From Mesotaenium endlicherianum (lineage: Eukaryota > Streptophyta > Zygnematophyceae > Zygnematales > Mesotaeniaceae): a stretch of DNA of 64,000 nucleotides. The notes under the pieces are model-generated. The model did not search any database, had not been told where the DNA came from, and worked only from the letters and a program-made list of their open reading frames with translations. This document shows positions 1-9,226 of the stretch, piece after piece (within the stretch, counting starts at the first letter, position 1; every line of letters starts with the position of its first letter). The position numbers and the translations under genes are program-made. The stretch covers positions 448,294 to 512,293 of the forward strand of contig WELA01010214.1 of the NCBI GenBank assembly GCA_009602735.1. The letters are read 5' to 3'.

Positions 1-1
1 C

Positions 2-907
2 CAGACTGACTGGCCCACGGACATCCGCGACATTACCACCGAGCACAGCACGCGCCTCGGGCCCTTCGACCTCATCAGTGCTGGCTGGGAGTGCCAGGGC
101 TTCTCCATTGCGAGACGGGGCAACGCGCTCGGTGACCCGCGTACAGCCTTGTTCTGGCACCTGCTCCGCGTCCTCAATATGGTTGAGGACCGCCAGCCGC
201 CGCACACGCTCGCCTGGGTGTTGGAGAACGTGGCTGTCCGCCACGATTCTCGGCCCAACGTCAGCGCCGACTTTTCCCTCTGCAGCAGCTACGTCGGTCG
301 TGAGGCAGTCATTGACGCCGCTCAGATTAGTTCCTTTGCGCATCGTGTGCGCGCCTACTTCACCAACCTGGCCATGCCAGGCACGCTTGAGGCATTTGCG
401 GCCGCACATCCATGCCACACGCGCAACGTTGACTCCATCCTCGACATGGCGCGCCTGGCCCAGCGCGTGGTCGCCCTTCTGCATCCTTCTCAGGCCCAGT
501 GTGAGGTCCTCTGCGACGTCACGCAGGCGCTTCCTACGTTTGTGAGTCGCTACGACAGCGCGGCCTACGTGGGCGACCAGCGCGGCATGATCATTGACCT
601 CAAGACTGGCATGTTCCAACGACCCCGTGCCGTGGAGATGAAGCGTGCGATGGGCTTCCCTCCGCACCTCACACAGGTGGACGGCATCACCGAGGTCAAC
701 CGCGTGCGTCTCCTTGGCCAGGCTATCGATGCCAACGTCTTGACGTGGCTTCTCTTGCAAACACAGGCCCTGACTCCCCTTTACGCTCAGGCTCGTCATC
801 CTGAGATGGACCAGTCCTATGACGCCATGGATCGAGATTCCGACGGCCACGGCCGCGCCCCGCCTGGTACGACCTGGCATTCCCAGCGCGAGGGCCCAGC
901 TTTCTAG
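2..907 (+). CDS. C5-cytosine DNA methyltransferase domain of the E0 polyprotein (5'-partial)
   Basis: The frame is already open at the window edge and ends at TAG 905-907. Visible motifs are a motif III-like DIRDIT near residue 7, the motif IV catalytic loop SAGWECQGFS with Cys codon 92-94, motif VI ENV at 224-232, a motif VIII-like HRVRAYF near 340, the EMKRAMGFP stretch near 640 (motif IX region) and motif X GQAIDANVL at 716-742. Spacing and the RAMGFP block resemble the DNMT3-like group. The catalytic cysteine is present, but the usual Pro-Cys is Glu-Cys. The SAM-binding motif I must lie upstream. The predicted role is transfer of a methyl group from SAM to cytosine C5 in DNA, perhaps of the element itself. 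After the TAG the same frame continues open into the reverse transcriptase, so this was probably one polyprotein. Confidence 0.85.
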   Translation, partial: QTDWPTDIRDITTEHSTRLGPFDLISAGWECQGFSIARRGNALGDPRTALFWHLLRVLNMVEDRQPPHTLAWVLENVAVRHDSRPNVSADFSLCSSYVGREAVIDAAQISSFAHRVRAYFTNLAMPGTLEAFAAAHPCHTRNVDSILDMARLAQRVVALLHPSQAQCEVLCDVTQALPTFVSRYDSAAYVGDQRGMIIDLKTGMFQRPRAVEMKRAMGFPPHLTQVDGITEVNRVRLLGQAIDANVLTWLLLQTQALTPLYAQARHPEMDQSYDAMDRDSDGHGRAPPGTTWHSQREGPAF

Positions 908-2671
908 CAGCCGCCTGCGCCTCGTCATGGTCCTTATTCTGGTTCGCTGGGGGGGGGCAGGAGGAGACAGGAGTCCTCACAGCGACCCAGGGAGTTTTGT
1001 TCCCCGTTTGTTTTTCCATACTCTCCGCCGCCTACAGGTGGTGCAGGGCAGATGGCAGCAGCTGCCGAGGAGAGGGCACCCAAGACAGGCCGAGTGGAGC
1101 CAGCTGCAGGACAGGTGACGCCTGCAAACACACAAATCACGCCAGCAGCAGGGCAGGAGGCGCCAGCCGCAGCGCAGGAGCCACCACCAGCTGTCCCTAC
1201 TTGGAAGCTGGGGGGGACTCTCACTAGGGCACAGGCTGCTCAGCTAACGGCATTGCTGGATGCGCGGCGCAGTGCCAGCTTTGCCAGCGGCATGCACGAT
1301 CTTGGGCGCTACATAGGCGACCCTATGAGGATACCCCTCCAGACAGACGTGCCCATCTTCCAAAAGCGCTATTGCTACAGCCGCTTTGAGGACGACCTGA
1401 TCAGCACGCAGACAGGCAACCTAGAGGAGTGTCAGCTCATTCGTGAGTCTGCCTCCACCTACGCTGCGCCCACAGTCATGCCAGCTAAGAAGGACGCCTC
1501 AGGCAACTGGTCTGAGAAGAGGATGTGCGGTGACTATCGTAAGCTAAATGAGGTCACTGAGCAGGACAAATACCCTATGCCGACCCCTGACGAGATCTTT
1601 GACAACATCGGCGCTTGTACTTGGTTCTCGGTGCTGGATTTGAGACAGGGCTTCAACCAGATACCCATTGCGGAGGAGGACCAGCATAAGACGGCTTTTT
1701 GGGGATCGCAGCGTGTCTACGAGTGGAGGATTATGCCCTTTGGCTTGAAGAACGCTCCTGCCACCTTCCAGCGAGTCATGGATAAGGAGCTGACAGGGCT
1801 CTCCTTTGCCCGGTGTTACATCGATGACGTGCTCGTCTTCAGTGAAACGTTTGAGGAGCACGTGGCATATATCACTACAGTCCTGGGCCGCTTGGAGGCC
1901 GTTGGGCTCAAGTGTCATCCAGGCAAGTGCACCTTTGGGACCCGGGAGGTGGAGTACCTCGGGCATCTTCTATCTACCAGTGGTTTGGCTCCTCAGCTGG
2001 CCAAGATCTCGGCCATCACAGGCATCCCGCCGCCGACCGACCTCTCACAGTTGAGGGCCTTCCTTGGCATTGCCAACTACTATTGCCGCTTTGTGCCTGG
2101 GTTCAGCGAGCTGGCCAAGCCGCTCAACGACTTGCTACGCAAGGGCGTTGCCTATGTATGGGGACCAAAGCAACAGACGGCGTTTGACAAGCTCAAAGAG
2201 CTGTTGGTGAGCGCTCTAGTACTACGGCGTCCTGACTATCAAAAGCCCTTCATCCTCCACACCGACTGGTCGCAGGCAGGGCTTGGAGCAGTGCTGGTGC
2301 AGGAGCATGACGGCTTCGAGCATGTGGTGGCGTACGCCAGCCGCAGCAACAACCGTGCCGAGGGCAACTACGGCTCCTATGAGGGGGAGTGCTTGGCAGC
2401 GGTATGGGAGATTGTGCATTTCAGGCACTATCTCTATGGCACCCACTTCCGCTTGGTCACCGACCATCAGCCACTCAAGTGGCTCATGACGTCGGAGCGC
2501 CTGACAGGCAAGTACGCACGGTGGGCGCTCATCTTGCAGGAGTACACCTTTGACGTGCACCTTCGTCCAGGGTCGACGAACCTGGACGCTGACGGCCTCA
2601 GTCGCAACCCGCTGCCCTCTTCGCGAGACCTTACGGTAGCCCGCCACGATGAGAATGAGCTATTGGCCTAG
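908..2671 (+). CDS. pol: Reverse transcriptase - RNase H domains of E0
   Basis: The frame is open from just after the methyltransferase stop; the first Met is at 1052. A Pro/Ala/Gln-rich linker (908-1210) joins the methyltransferase to the enzyme core. RT blocks include CGDYRKLNE, FSVLDLRQGFNQIPI, MPFGLKNAPATFQR and the catalytic YIDD at 1817-1828. RNase H shows HTDWSQAG (first Asp), GECLAAVW (Glu) and LVTDHQPLKWL (second Asp), then the DADGLSRNP ending typical of Ty3/gypsy RNase H. The core looks intact over about 500 residues, ending at TAG 2669-2671. These enzymes copy element RNA to cDNA and degrade the RNA strand. The single-frame link to the methyltransferase is the odd feature. The lack of an intervening Met-start gene favours a polyprotein over separate ORFs. 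Confidence 0.93.
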   Translation, partial: QPPAPRHGPYSGSLGGGRRRQESSQRPREFCSPFVFPYSPPPTGGAGQMAAAAEERAPKTGRVEPAAGQVTPANTQITPAAGQEAPAAAQEPPPAVPTWKLGGTLTRAQAAQLTALLDARRSASFASGMHDLGRYIGDPMRIPLQTDVPIFQKRYCYSRFEDDLISTQTGNLEECQLIRESASTYAAPTVMPAKKDASGNWSEKRMCGDYRKLNEVTEQDKYPMPTPDEIFDNIGACTWFSVLDLRQGFNQIPIAEEDQHKTAFWGSQRVYEWRIMPFGLKNAPATFQRVMDKELTGLSFARCYIDDVLVFSETFEEHVAYITTVLGRLEAVGLKCHPGKCTFGTREVEYLGHLLSTSGLAPQLAKISAITGIPPPTDLSQLRAFLGIANYYCRFVPGFSELAKPLNDLLRKGVAYVWGPKQQTAFDKLKELLVSALVLRRPDYQKPFILHTDWSQAGLGAVLVQEHDGFEHVVAYASRSNNRAEGNYGSYEGECLAAVWEIVHFRHYLYGTHFRLVTDHQPLKWLMTSERLTGKYARWALILQEYTFDVHLRPGSTNLDADGLSRNPLPSSRDLTVARHDENELLA

Positions 2672-4075
2672 CACGCGGCAGCATTCCTGGCCTTCACCGT
2701 TGACGGCGATGTGCGGCCCGCAGGGCTCACTAGCCTAGACATGGTGACTGCCACCACTTGACGACTAGCCTTGGCAGCAGCCGAGGAGCAGGACAACTGG
2801 CAGCGCGGGCCCGAGGACGTGTGGGACGACACCCCGGTGCTAAAGTACGTCACGGCCAAGGAGTTGGTCCCAAGCATTAGTGCGCGCGAGCGTGACCGCG
2901 TCCTCAAGCGTAGCCGGGACTTCGTCTTCACGGAGGGGCGCATGCGGCGAGTGATGGCGGATGGCTCTGTCTTGGTGGTACCTGAGCCCGCTATACGCAG
3001 CCAGCTGGTGCGACGTGTGCACAAGACGCTTGGACACTTTGGTGTTAAGCGCACTCTCAGCCTCCTTCAGGCTGAGTACTGGTGGCACGGCATGACTAAG
3101 GTTGTCGCCGACGTCGTCAGCAGCTGCACACTTTGCGATCGGGAGCGCTCGAGCTTCACAGCCCGCACCGTCGCTCTCAGCCCTCTCCCTATTCAGGGAC
3201 TGTTCTACAGGTGGTCGCTCGACTTGGCTGGGGAGCTGCCCAAGTCTCGCTGAGGCAATCTCTATGTCTTGGTAATGATTGAGCACATGTCCAAATTGAT
3301 CGAGCTTGTGCCGCTGCCCAGCAAGGCCAATGAGGGGATTGCTCAGGCTTTCCTCAAACAGGTCCTTAGCCGCTTTGGTGGCTGCGCTGGGGTCCTCACT
3401 GACCAAGGCAAAGAGTTCCAGGGCAGCTTTTAAAAGCTGCTAGAGCGCTTGATGATCGACCACCGCACCACCTCCCGCGACCATCCCCAGGCTGACGGCC
3501 TCGCAGAGCGCATGGTGCAGATCGTCAAGCTTGGGCTGCGGAAGTACTGCCTGGCCCACGACAGCACCCACTGGGACGACGCCCTCCACTGATTGGCTAT
3601 GGAGTACAAGTTCAGTAAGCGGGCCTCCTTGGCCTTGCATTCTCCCTACTTCCTTCTCTACGGCCGACAGCCAGTCCTGCCCGCGGCAGCCAGGACCGTG
3701 GCCGAGAACGTTTTGGACTTGGACAGTCCCGAGACGTGGAGCGCTCTTATCGGACAGCGTGCACAGCTCTTTTGACGCCTGATGCCCATGGCCATGGACA
3801 ACCTCAGCATTGCTCAGCACCGCGACACACTGAGGTATGCCATGACCCGTGGAGGAGCCTATCGCCCGCGAGTGTTGCAGTTCCCCGCAGGTGACTTTGT
3901 GTACCTGCGACGCCAGACGAAGAACACCGTCGGCACCAGCAGCTCGTACGTCATCCCACGCGTCAGGCGTGTCTTGGCGTCAGGAGTTCTGGAGCTGGAA
4001 GGCGCAGATGGCCGTCTTCACAAGGATCACACAAAGAACTGTGGACCATGCCACCTTCCTAACCTTGACATGTAG
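2672..4075 (+). pseudogene. pol: Integrase region of E0, stops at 2759, 3251, 3431, 3590, 3773 and 4073
   Basis: In the same frame as the RT, translation gives a zinc-binding N-terminus (VHKTLGHFG at about 3017, then CTLC at about 3125) and the catalytic Asp-Asp-Glu core: SLDLAG near 3214, LTDQGKEF near 3397 and ADGLAERM near 3500. A C-terminal part (3593-4075) contains FVYLRRQ and a VRRVLASGVLELEG stretch of the kind found after retroelement integrase cores. Six in-frame stops interrupt it (2759, 3251, 3431, 3590, 3773 and the terminal 4073). Each can be derived from a sense codon by one C-to-T or G-to-A change, for example TGG to TGA at 3590 where a Trp would fit. Integrase would insert the cDNA into the genome. 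The copy cannot make a full protein without readthrough. Confidence 0.88.
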
Positions 4076-4297
4076 GTTCGTCCCCGCGACGCGAGGCCGC
4101 CCAAGGACTGGGCGTGCCAGATCTGCCACAGCCCCGGCCAGGAGGCCAGGATGCCGCTCTGCGACGGCTACAACGTCGGCTTCCACATCGGTTGCCTTGA
4201 CCCGCCGCTGGCTCGCGTGCCATCTGGCGACTGGTTCTGTAGCGACTGCACTGCTTTAGCTCTAGACAGCGATCACAGCCCGTCAGCTGGTGGCTGA
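4076..4297 (+). pseudogene. PHD zinc finger at the C-terminus of the E0 polyprotein
   Basis: In frame after TAG 4073-4075, the translation shows a PHD signature: WACQIC (Cys codons 4115 and 4124), LCDGYNVGFHIGC, LDPPLARVPSGDWFC and SDC, ending at TGA 4295-4297. This fits C4HC3 spacing, except that the fourth ligand, normally Cys in CDGCD, is Tyr (TAC, 4169-4171), a one-base G-to-A change. PHD fingers usually read histone H3 tails. In this position, where chromoviruses carry a chromodomain, it may have steered integration to particular chromatin. That role is inference. The lost ligand and upstream stops suggest the finger is no longer functional here. Confidence 0.85.
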
Positions 4298-4309
4298 GAG
4301 CTGGGAGGG
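4298..4309 (+). other. Purine-rich tract, candidate polypurine tract of E0
   Basis: The bases directly after the final stop read as an almost unbroken purine run with a TGGGAGGGG core, right before the 137-bp repeat. That is the expected place for the plus-strand primer of a retroelement. Confidence 0.5.
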
Positions 4310-4446
4310 GAATTAAAACATTTGACGCTTGACTATCGTTTGGCTATAAAGCCACATGTGTTACAGACTTCATTGCAGCAAAGCCTGCTTGCATATTATG
4401 CATTGCTTGTGTCGTTGATACGCACCCGACCTCCTACCGCACGACA
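4310..4446 (+). repeat. 137-bp terminal-type repeat, copy 1 (candidate short LTR of E0)
   Basis: This segment starts GAATTAAAACAT, carries a TATA-like CTATAAAGCC and ends GCACGACA. It matches 5459-5595 over its full 137 bp with few mismatches, in the same orientation. Its place right after the purine tract suggests an LTR, but it does not begin with TG, so it could instead be a conserved 3' end or an internal subterminal repeat. Confidence 0.6.
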
Positions 4447-5458
4447 GCTGTCATGATTTATTAAGTCGAGGTTGACGTACAAAACCAAGTTCTACGTGTG
4501 TGAACCATCAACCTAGGAAGACCAACTTTGCATTGACTTTACGCACCCATATGTTGACCTTCTCTAGATCTCCGAGTCACCAAAGTGTAGCGCGTCGAAG
4601 CATCTTCCAAATGGCACCGGTTTCGCGTCATTTGGTTAATTATCGAGCGAGATAGACGCGATCTAGTCCGCACTCCTTTCGGCACCTAGCGGAATCACAC
4701 CAAATGGCCAACTTGTGACTCAATGCACCCAAAGGTGACAATGTTGACTATTCGTGACCCCAAGGACCCCTAGCTTTGTGCGCACAAATCCGCGAGCCCT
4801 TTAGACTACATAAGTCTTGCATTTCCATAGTATAAGTGCATCATTGAGGCTATAACTTGGTGACTGCATCACCTACTCCTAGAGGAAGCTTCCTCAAGTT
4901 CCAGATTCACTTTTGAGGCGCTATCTAGGTAGAACTACTCAAGGTAAGTTCCACCAATGAGAGACACTTCGCATATTTTACGTGCTTTGCTTTGATTGGT
5001 TTGAGTTATGCTTAGCTTATAAGAGTGCTAGTACATGCATTGTACACATTAGTGGACAAGGAGAGCCTCCTAGAGTGACTACATGGATTGGATCCGCCGC
5101 ACACGACGTCGGGTTTCCAGGAGTATAAGTGCTAGAGATGCCCCTAGAGGAACATCTTTTTAGAAGTCCCATTATGCCAATTGTAAGTCACAGAGATTAT
5201 CAGTAAAGCTGACACTTTTATCTCTTGTGTTTTCAGGACCACTTAGTCTCTCTCTTGTGAAGAGCAAGCCTTGCTGGCTTCCAATCACTAGAAGAACTTC
5301 ACAAGTGGTGAGCAAAGTCACAGCTTATACCCCCTGCCATAGGACTACTCTTGAAGATTATGATGTGCTTCTAGTGATCTTTTGGGCCAGACTTCATTAG
5401 TTGTTTTCCTACCAGATTACAGTCTTGAGGTGCTCACTCTGGAGAGTACACACTCCTC
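4447..5458. other. Spacer between the two 137-bp repeats, no gene recognised
   Basis: About 1 kb of mixed-composition sequence without a convincing reading frame. CAAGGTAAGTTC near 4940 and TTTTCAGGACC near 5230 look like splice donor and acceptor strings, so a non-coding or intron-containing remnant is possible. I see no protein similarity. Confidence 0.4.
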
Positions 5459-5595
5459 GAATTAAAACATATGACGCTTGACTATCGTTTTGCTATAAAG
5501 CCACATGTGTTATAGACTTCATTGCAGCAAAGCCTGCTTGCATAGTATGCATTGCTTATGTCGTTGATACGCACCCGACCTCTTACTGCACGACA
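5459..5595 (+). repeat. 137-bp terminal-type repeat, copy 2
   Basis: Same length and orientation as 4310-4446, with only scattered substitutions (for example ACATATG for ACATTTG). It may be a solo terminal repeat from a second copy, or the outer repeat of an element whose interior is 4447-5458. Confidence 0.6.
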
Positions 5596-6838
5596 AACTT
5601 AACTTTTTAAAGAAAGAAGTTAACGTGTCATAGATTTATTATCAACCTAAGTTTTTTTCCTTGCACTATGTTGAGCGGGCTAATGACTGTTGAGGAACAG
5701 GCTACAGCTATGTGTCATTTCCTGTGCTGCACTGGTGTCTAATAACTCAGCTACTGCTTTGCGGGCAATTTCGGAAAATAATGAACATTTCTTGCGATTA
5801 GGTGCAGTTACTAGTGGTAGGGGCACACTTTGCAACTCTAACTGATAGCCATGAACTATGGTGGACAGCACCGTGCTAAACTTGCACCAAGACTGCAACC
5901 ATTGGATTTGGTCTGTAAGACGACCTTAGAAATCTGTGGGCTATAGTTTGCAGCTTGCTTAACAGCAATTTGTCTTTGTCGCCAAAAAGATATTGCATAA
6001 ATGGCACATCCTGTGTGGCTGTATAAATTGCCAAGGCCCCAAAGAAATCGTCCTACGAAGGCATCCATGCCACCCCAACTTAAGTAAGCATTGTGTGAGA
6101 CTGTAAGCACAACAACATCGGACAAATAGTAAATCATGCGTAAGCGTCATGCAGTAATGCTTGTAAATGCAGGCCTTTGCGGCAGCTGATGCTGTTGATA
6201 AAAACATTTACAATCATTGCATACTAGCTTGTGGGTCAAGTGACCCTCTCTGCAAGGAGAGAAACAACCAACCATTTATTTCTTAAGGCAATATATGCCA
6301 TTTACAAGATGCGGGTCCTATGGCCCAAAGCTACATGTGTAGCTAACCCTACTTATAGAATACACACGTTTCGGTCGGTCGCCGCCGTATAACGCGACGT
6401 ATTTCGGCGTTTTAAGAAAATACGTATAAACCCTGAGTTTGGAAATTAAGTAGATTGCCTTTGTTCTCTATAGTCCGCTCTATTTGCTTTCATTAAATTT
6501 AAATTTGTTTCGGCCTACACGACATTTTGAGCATGTAAGGATGTCCAATTGAGTCGCGCGAGTGAAAGTCTTATGTCGAACCGTCGCGATAACATTGTTC
6601 GGTGATCGACTCAAAAGTGGTGAATCGGTCAGGAATCGATACTCTATGACTCACTAAATCATTGTGACTTGCTGTGACTCGTAATTCTATTGCATGACAG
6701 GTTGTGGGTTGCACTCTGCAAGTGGCACATTGTAGGCATGTCAACCTTCAGCCCTTGCCACTTGGGCTACCATGGGCACACGGAGTTGGGTAGGGACCTC
6801 CCCACCACTCCCGAACCTCCAAAATAACCAACACAGGA
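5596..6838. other. Unassigned region between E0 and E1
   Basis: AT-rich sequence with short open frames only. The minus strand of 5680-5898 reads as a 72-residue fragment with VPLPLVTAPNRKKC followed by a helical EIARKAVAELL stretch. It faintly recalls the segment before RT in DIRS-like elements, but it is too short to call. No RNA gene or regulatory element was recognised in 5900-6838. Confidence 0.3.
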
Positions 6839-7555
6839 TGCAATGAATCGACTTACCAAATAGGCAATTAACAATTAATGAAGATCTTCATATCAGCAAG
6901 TGATGTTTATGGTATTATCTATTCATTGATTAAACAGCAAAAGACAACACACTAGCAGTGGACTATACTCGTAAGTCAAATGCAAGTAAACTTGCATCAA
7001 TAATGCAATCGATAAACTCATACATAAGCAAGGCTAGGAGACAGTGCACATCAATGGCTTCTCGCCTTGGTTTCAGATATCTCTCAGTAAGCTGTACAAG
7101 AGAGTTGGCCTCGTTTCCAAATGCCGAACTCGAGAGCAATGTCTAGCATATGTACATGGAATAAGTTTACTGTTCAACGGCAAGTGCGATGGCATCGCCT
7201 GCCCGGGAGTTAACCACGTTGGTAGGACCTCGGCTAACCAAATCCACTGCCATCTCCCACCATCCCGAATCGCCATCGATCCTAAGGATGTCAATTGGCC
7301 ATGCATCTAGCACACCACACTTAGATGCATATCTAGGCAGTTCGCTGCTATCGAGTACGGAAGTCAGCTGGCTGTCAAAGAATTTGTCAGCAAGCTGACC
7401 TAAGTTGACTTTAGCCTGCTGCTCCCGGCTGAGTCATTATACTGTTATTATTTAAAGTCCAGCAGATTGAATGTTAGTAAAGTCTAGCAGATTGAACATA
7501 ATTAACTTTTCTATTTTATTGACTATTATATCTACCAATATAATGATTCATTACA
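6839..7555 (-). repeat. 3' LTR of E1 (717 bp)
   Basis: On the minus strand it begins TGTAATGAATCA-like at 7555 (here TGTAATGAATCATTATATTGG-type, as the complement) and ends TCGATTCATTGCA at 6839. The same about 720-bp unit recurs ten or more times in the window. Position 6839 follows non-repeat DNA, and I could not confirm a target-site duplication for E1. Confidence 0.85.
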
Positions 7556-7591
7556 ATCTCTCTAACTTACATTGTTGTCGACTCGACAACA
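7556..7591 (-). promoter_or_regulatory. 3' polypurine tract and conserved hairpin of E1
   Basis: Reading the minus strand, TGTTGTCG-AGT-CGACAACA (7573-7591) is a perfect 8-bp stem with a 3-nt loop. Exactly 17 nt of purine-rich sequence then lead to the LTR. The same stem and the same 17-nt spacing occur in six other copies. Confidence 0.75.
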
Positions 7592-7662
7592 CTGATTCAC
7601 TAACATTGGTTTACTATTATTTATAATCACGGAAGGCACATGCAACACAAAAGCAGACTGAC

Positions 7663-9226
7663 TCAAACAAAAACAGCAACTAAGTACATGGGGCCGTGTC
7701 TCCCGGGGAGCGGGACCTGGAACTGGACCTTCTTCTCCAGGTTGATGGCCTCCTGAACTCTGGGGGCTTGGACCAGGGTGAAGTGAGGGGTGAACACAGC
7801 AGCTGGGCAGTGCTCTCTTGCACTGTTTGCAGCAGCTCTTAAGCTGACAAGCACATACACGGGCATGCCGGAGGGGTGCTGCATGACATGGGATGAGGGC
7901 ACATGTCCTCTGCTAGAAGGGGATGCTAGCTGCCTTCTGGCTGCCTCCTTAGCAACCCTCCTGTCTGCTCTGTCTAACTGAGTCTCCTTCCCTGGCGTGG
8001 GACTCCTCCTGCTGAAACTGCCCAGCCACTGGAGATCTGGATCTCTTGGTGGGTAAGGGTCAAACTCTTCCTCCTCGTCGTCCTCCTCTCCATTGTCTGC
8101 TTCTTCCTCTTCCTTGTCCTCCTGTTCCTCCCTCTGGAGTTTCTCGGGTCATTTCTTCCAGCCGCTCCCGAGAAAAAGAGTATCCCACTGACCTCCCCCT
8201 TTTGGGTGCGGGTGGGGGCTGTTGGGTCCTGATCGCATAGAGGTCCTTCTCCTCTTGCTTACTTGCCCATTTGGCATAAGCATGCTTTCCTTTGGAGAAG
8301 GAATCCCTGGCCCTGGTCCTATCCTCCTGTGTCTCCAAGCTCATGCAGTCTCTGACCCCATCCAGTCTTGGGTCCCATGCTGCAATGTGAGGTGGCAGCA
8401 CTATCTTCCCCTGCAAATCTGCCAAGAAATTGTCTTCCTCGGCCCTGTTATTGTGCTGGTCCTTCATGGTGATGGTCATCCAGCGCCAGCCCGTAGGTTG
8501 TTGAAAGAAAGCAGGGTCCGCCCTCTTCAGGGTGCAGGGATACCAGTGCCCCAAGAAATCCAGCTGACTGGTCTCGCTGGCTAAGAACTCCCAGCTTCTT
8601 CTCTCCACCTCGTTGTACATGGCCTCGAACCGGTTGTGGGCAGTGGCATCCTTGAAGCTATCTGGTTGCATAGGGATCAACCTGATGACCCTGTCTGTGC
8701 CCCAAATGCCCGGTATTGGCACAGCTTTAGATTCGTTCGTCTGGGCCAATGTTTTGGCCTCTCGGGTGGTATACCCACCATCCTAGCATAGTCATGGTAT
8801 AGTAGCAGCCTTGCGCTGACCTCAGTGTACTTGTCAAAGTTGTGGGACGTCTCCCCCTCCCGCTACAGTATGTCTCTCTGCTTCCTCCAGAAGGTCAAAG
8901 CCCTTGCCCATTACCGTGTAGCGGTAACTTTTAATCCTCCTCTGTTCCTCCTCAGCCTGCTGTTTCCGCCTCTCCTTGGCCAACCTTTGCTCCTCTGCCT
9001 CCTTGGCTTTCTCTGCAGCCTTTTTGTCCTACTCCTCTTGTCTCAACCTGGCCTGTTCCTCCTCCTCCTTCTTCTTCTGAGCCTCTCGCTGCAGTCGAAG
9101 TCGCTTTGATTCTTGCAACAAGATGGAGGATGATTTGATGTCGCCTTGGAACTCCTTATACTCAGCTTGGGCCTCCTTGGCCCTTCTTTTCCTCTTGAGT
9201 TCCGACTTCTGAATCATCCTGCTCAA
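7663..9226 (-). pseudogene. ORF3 subtype I of E1, frameshifted
   Basis: Three open segments belong together on the minus strand: 9226-9029 (Lys/Glu/Arg-rich coiled coil with a KKKEEEEQARLRQEE run), 8749-8060 (core with NEVERRSWEFLASE, TGWRWMTITMKDQ, LPPHIAAWDPRLDGV and SFSKGKHAYAKWASKQ) and 7902-7663 (C-terminal box with HVMQHPSGMPVYV). The ATG near 9219 is preceded by GAGCAGG, a 3' splice-site-like string. The protein is unrelated to gag, pol or any envelope I know, with no signal peptide or membrane segment visible. It lies between pol and the 3' LTR, where retroviruses keep accessory or envelope genes. Function unknown. Confidence 0.75.

Larger units (their letters stand above)
1..4446 (+). 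mobile_element. Decayed retroelement with DNA methyltransferase and PHD finger (E0), 3' portion
   Basis: One reading frame (codon starts at positions 2, 5, 8 ...) stays aligned from base 2 to the TGA at 4295-4297 and encodes, in order, a C5-cytosine DNA methyltransferase, reverse transcriptase, RNase H, integrase and a PHD finger. A purine-rich tract and a 137-bp terminal-type repeat follow. Eight in-frame stops interrupt the frame (905, 2669, 2759, 3251, 3431, 3590, 3773 and 4073) but I find no frameshift, so decay has been by point mutation. Base composition is clearly GC-richer than the neighbouring AT-rich chromoviruses. The 5' part, including gag, protease and the first methyltransferase motif, lies left of the window. 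Methyltransferase capture by retrotransposons is known from dinoflagellates and charophytes; assignment to those lineages is inference. Confidence 0.85.

Noticed and set aside
723-1224. Open frames on the minus strand under the methyltransferase-RT linker
   Set aside because: Shadows of the GC-rich coding frame on the plus strand.
905-4075. Alternative genetic code explaining the in-frame stops of E0
   Set aside because: All three stop codons occur, and other genes in the window show stops as clear mutations; point decay is simpler.
5680-5898. DIRS-like reverse transcriptase fragment (minus strand)
   Set aside because: Only about 40 residues are faintly similar, with no catalytic motif; kept only as a remark.
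6958-7146. Recurrent 62-codon frame starting MDxTRKSNASKLAS in many LTRs
   Set aside because: It is LTR sequence read in a non-functional direction; frame length follows from LTR similarity.
7663-9226. ORF3 as an envelope gene
   Set aside because: Position fits, but no signal peptide, furin site or membrane helix is visible; the protein is highly charged with a coiled coil.
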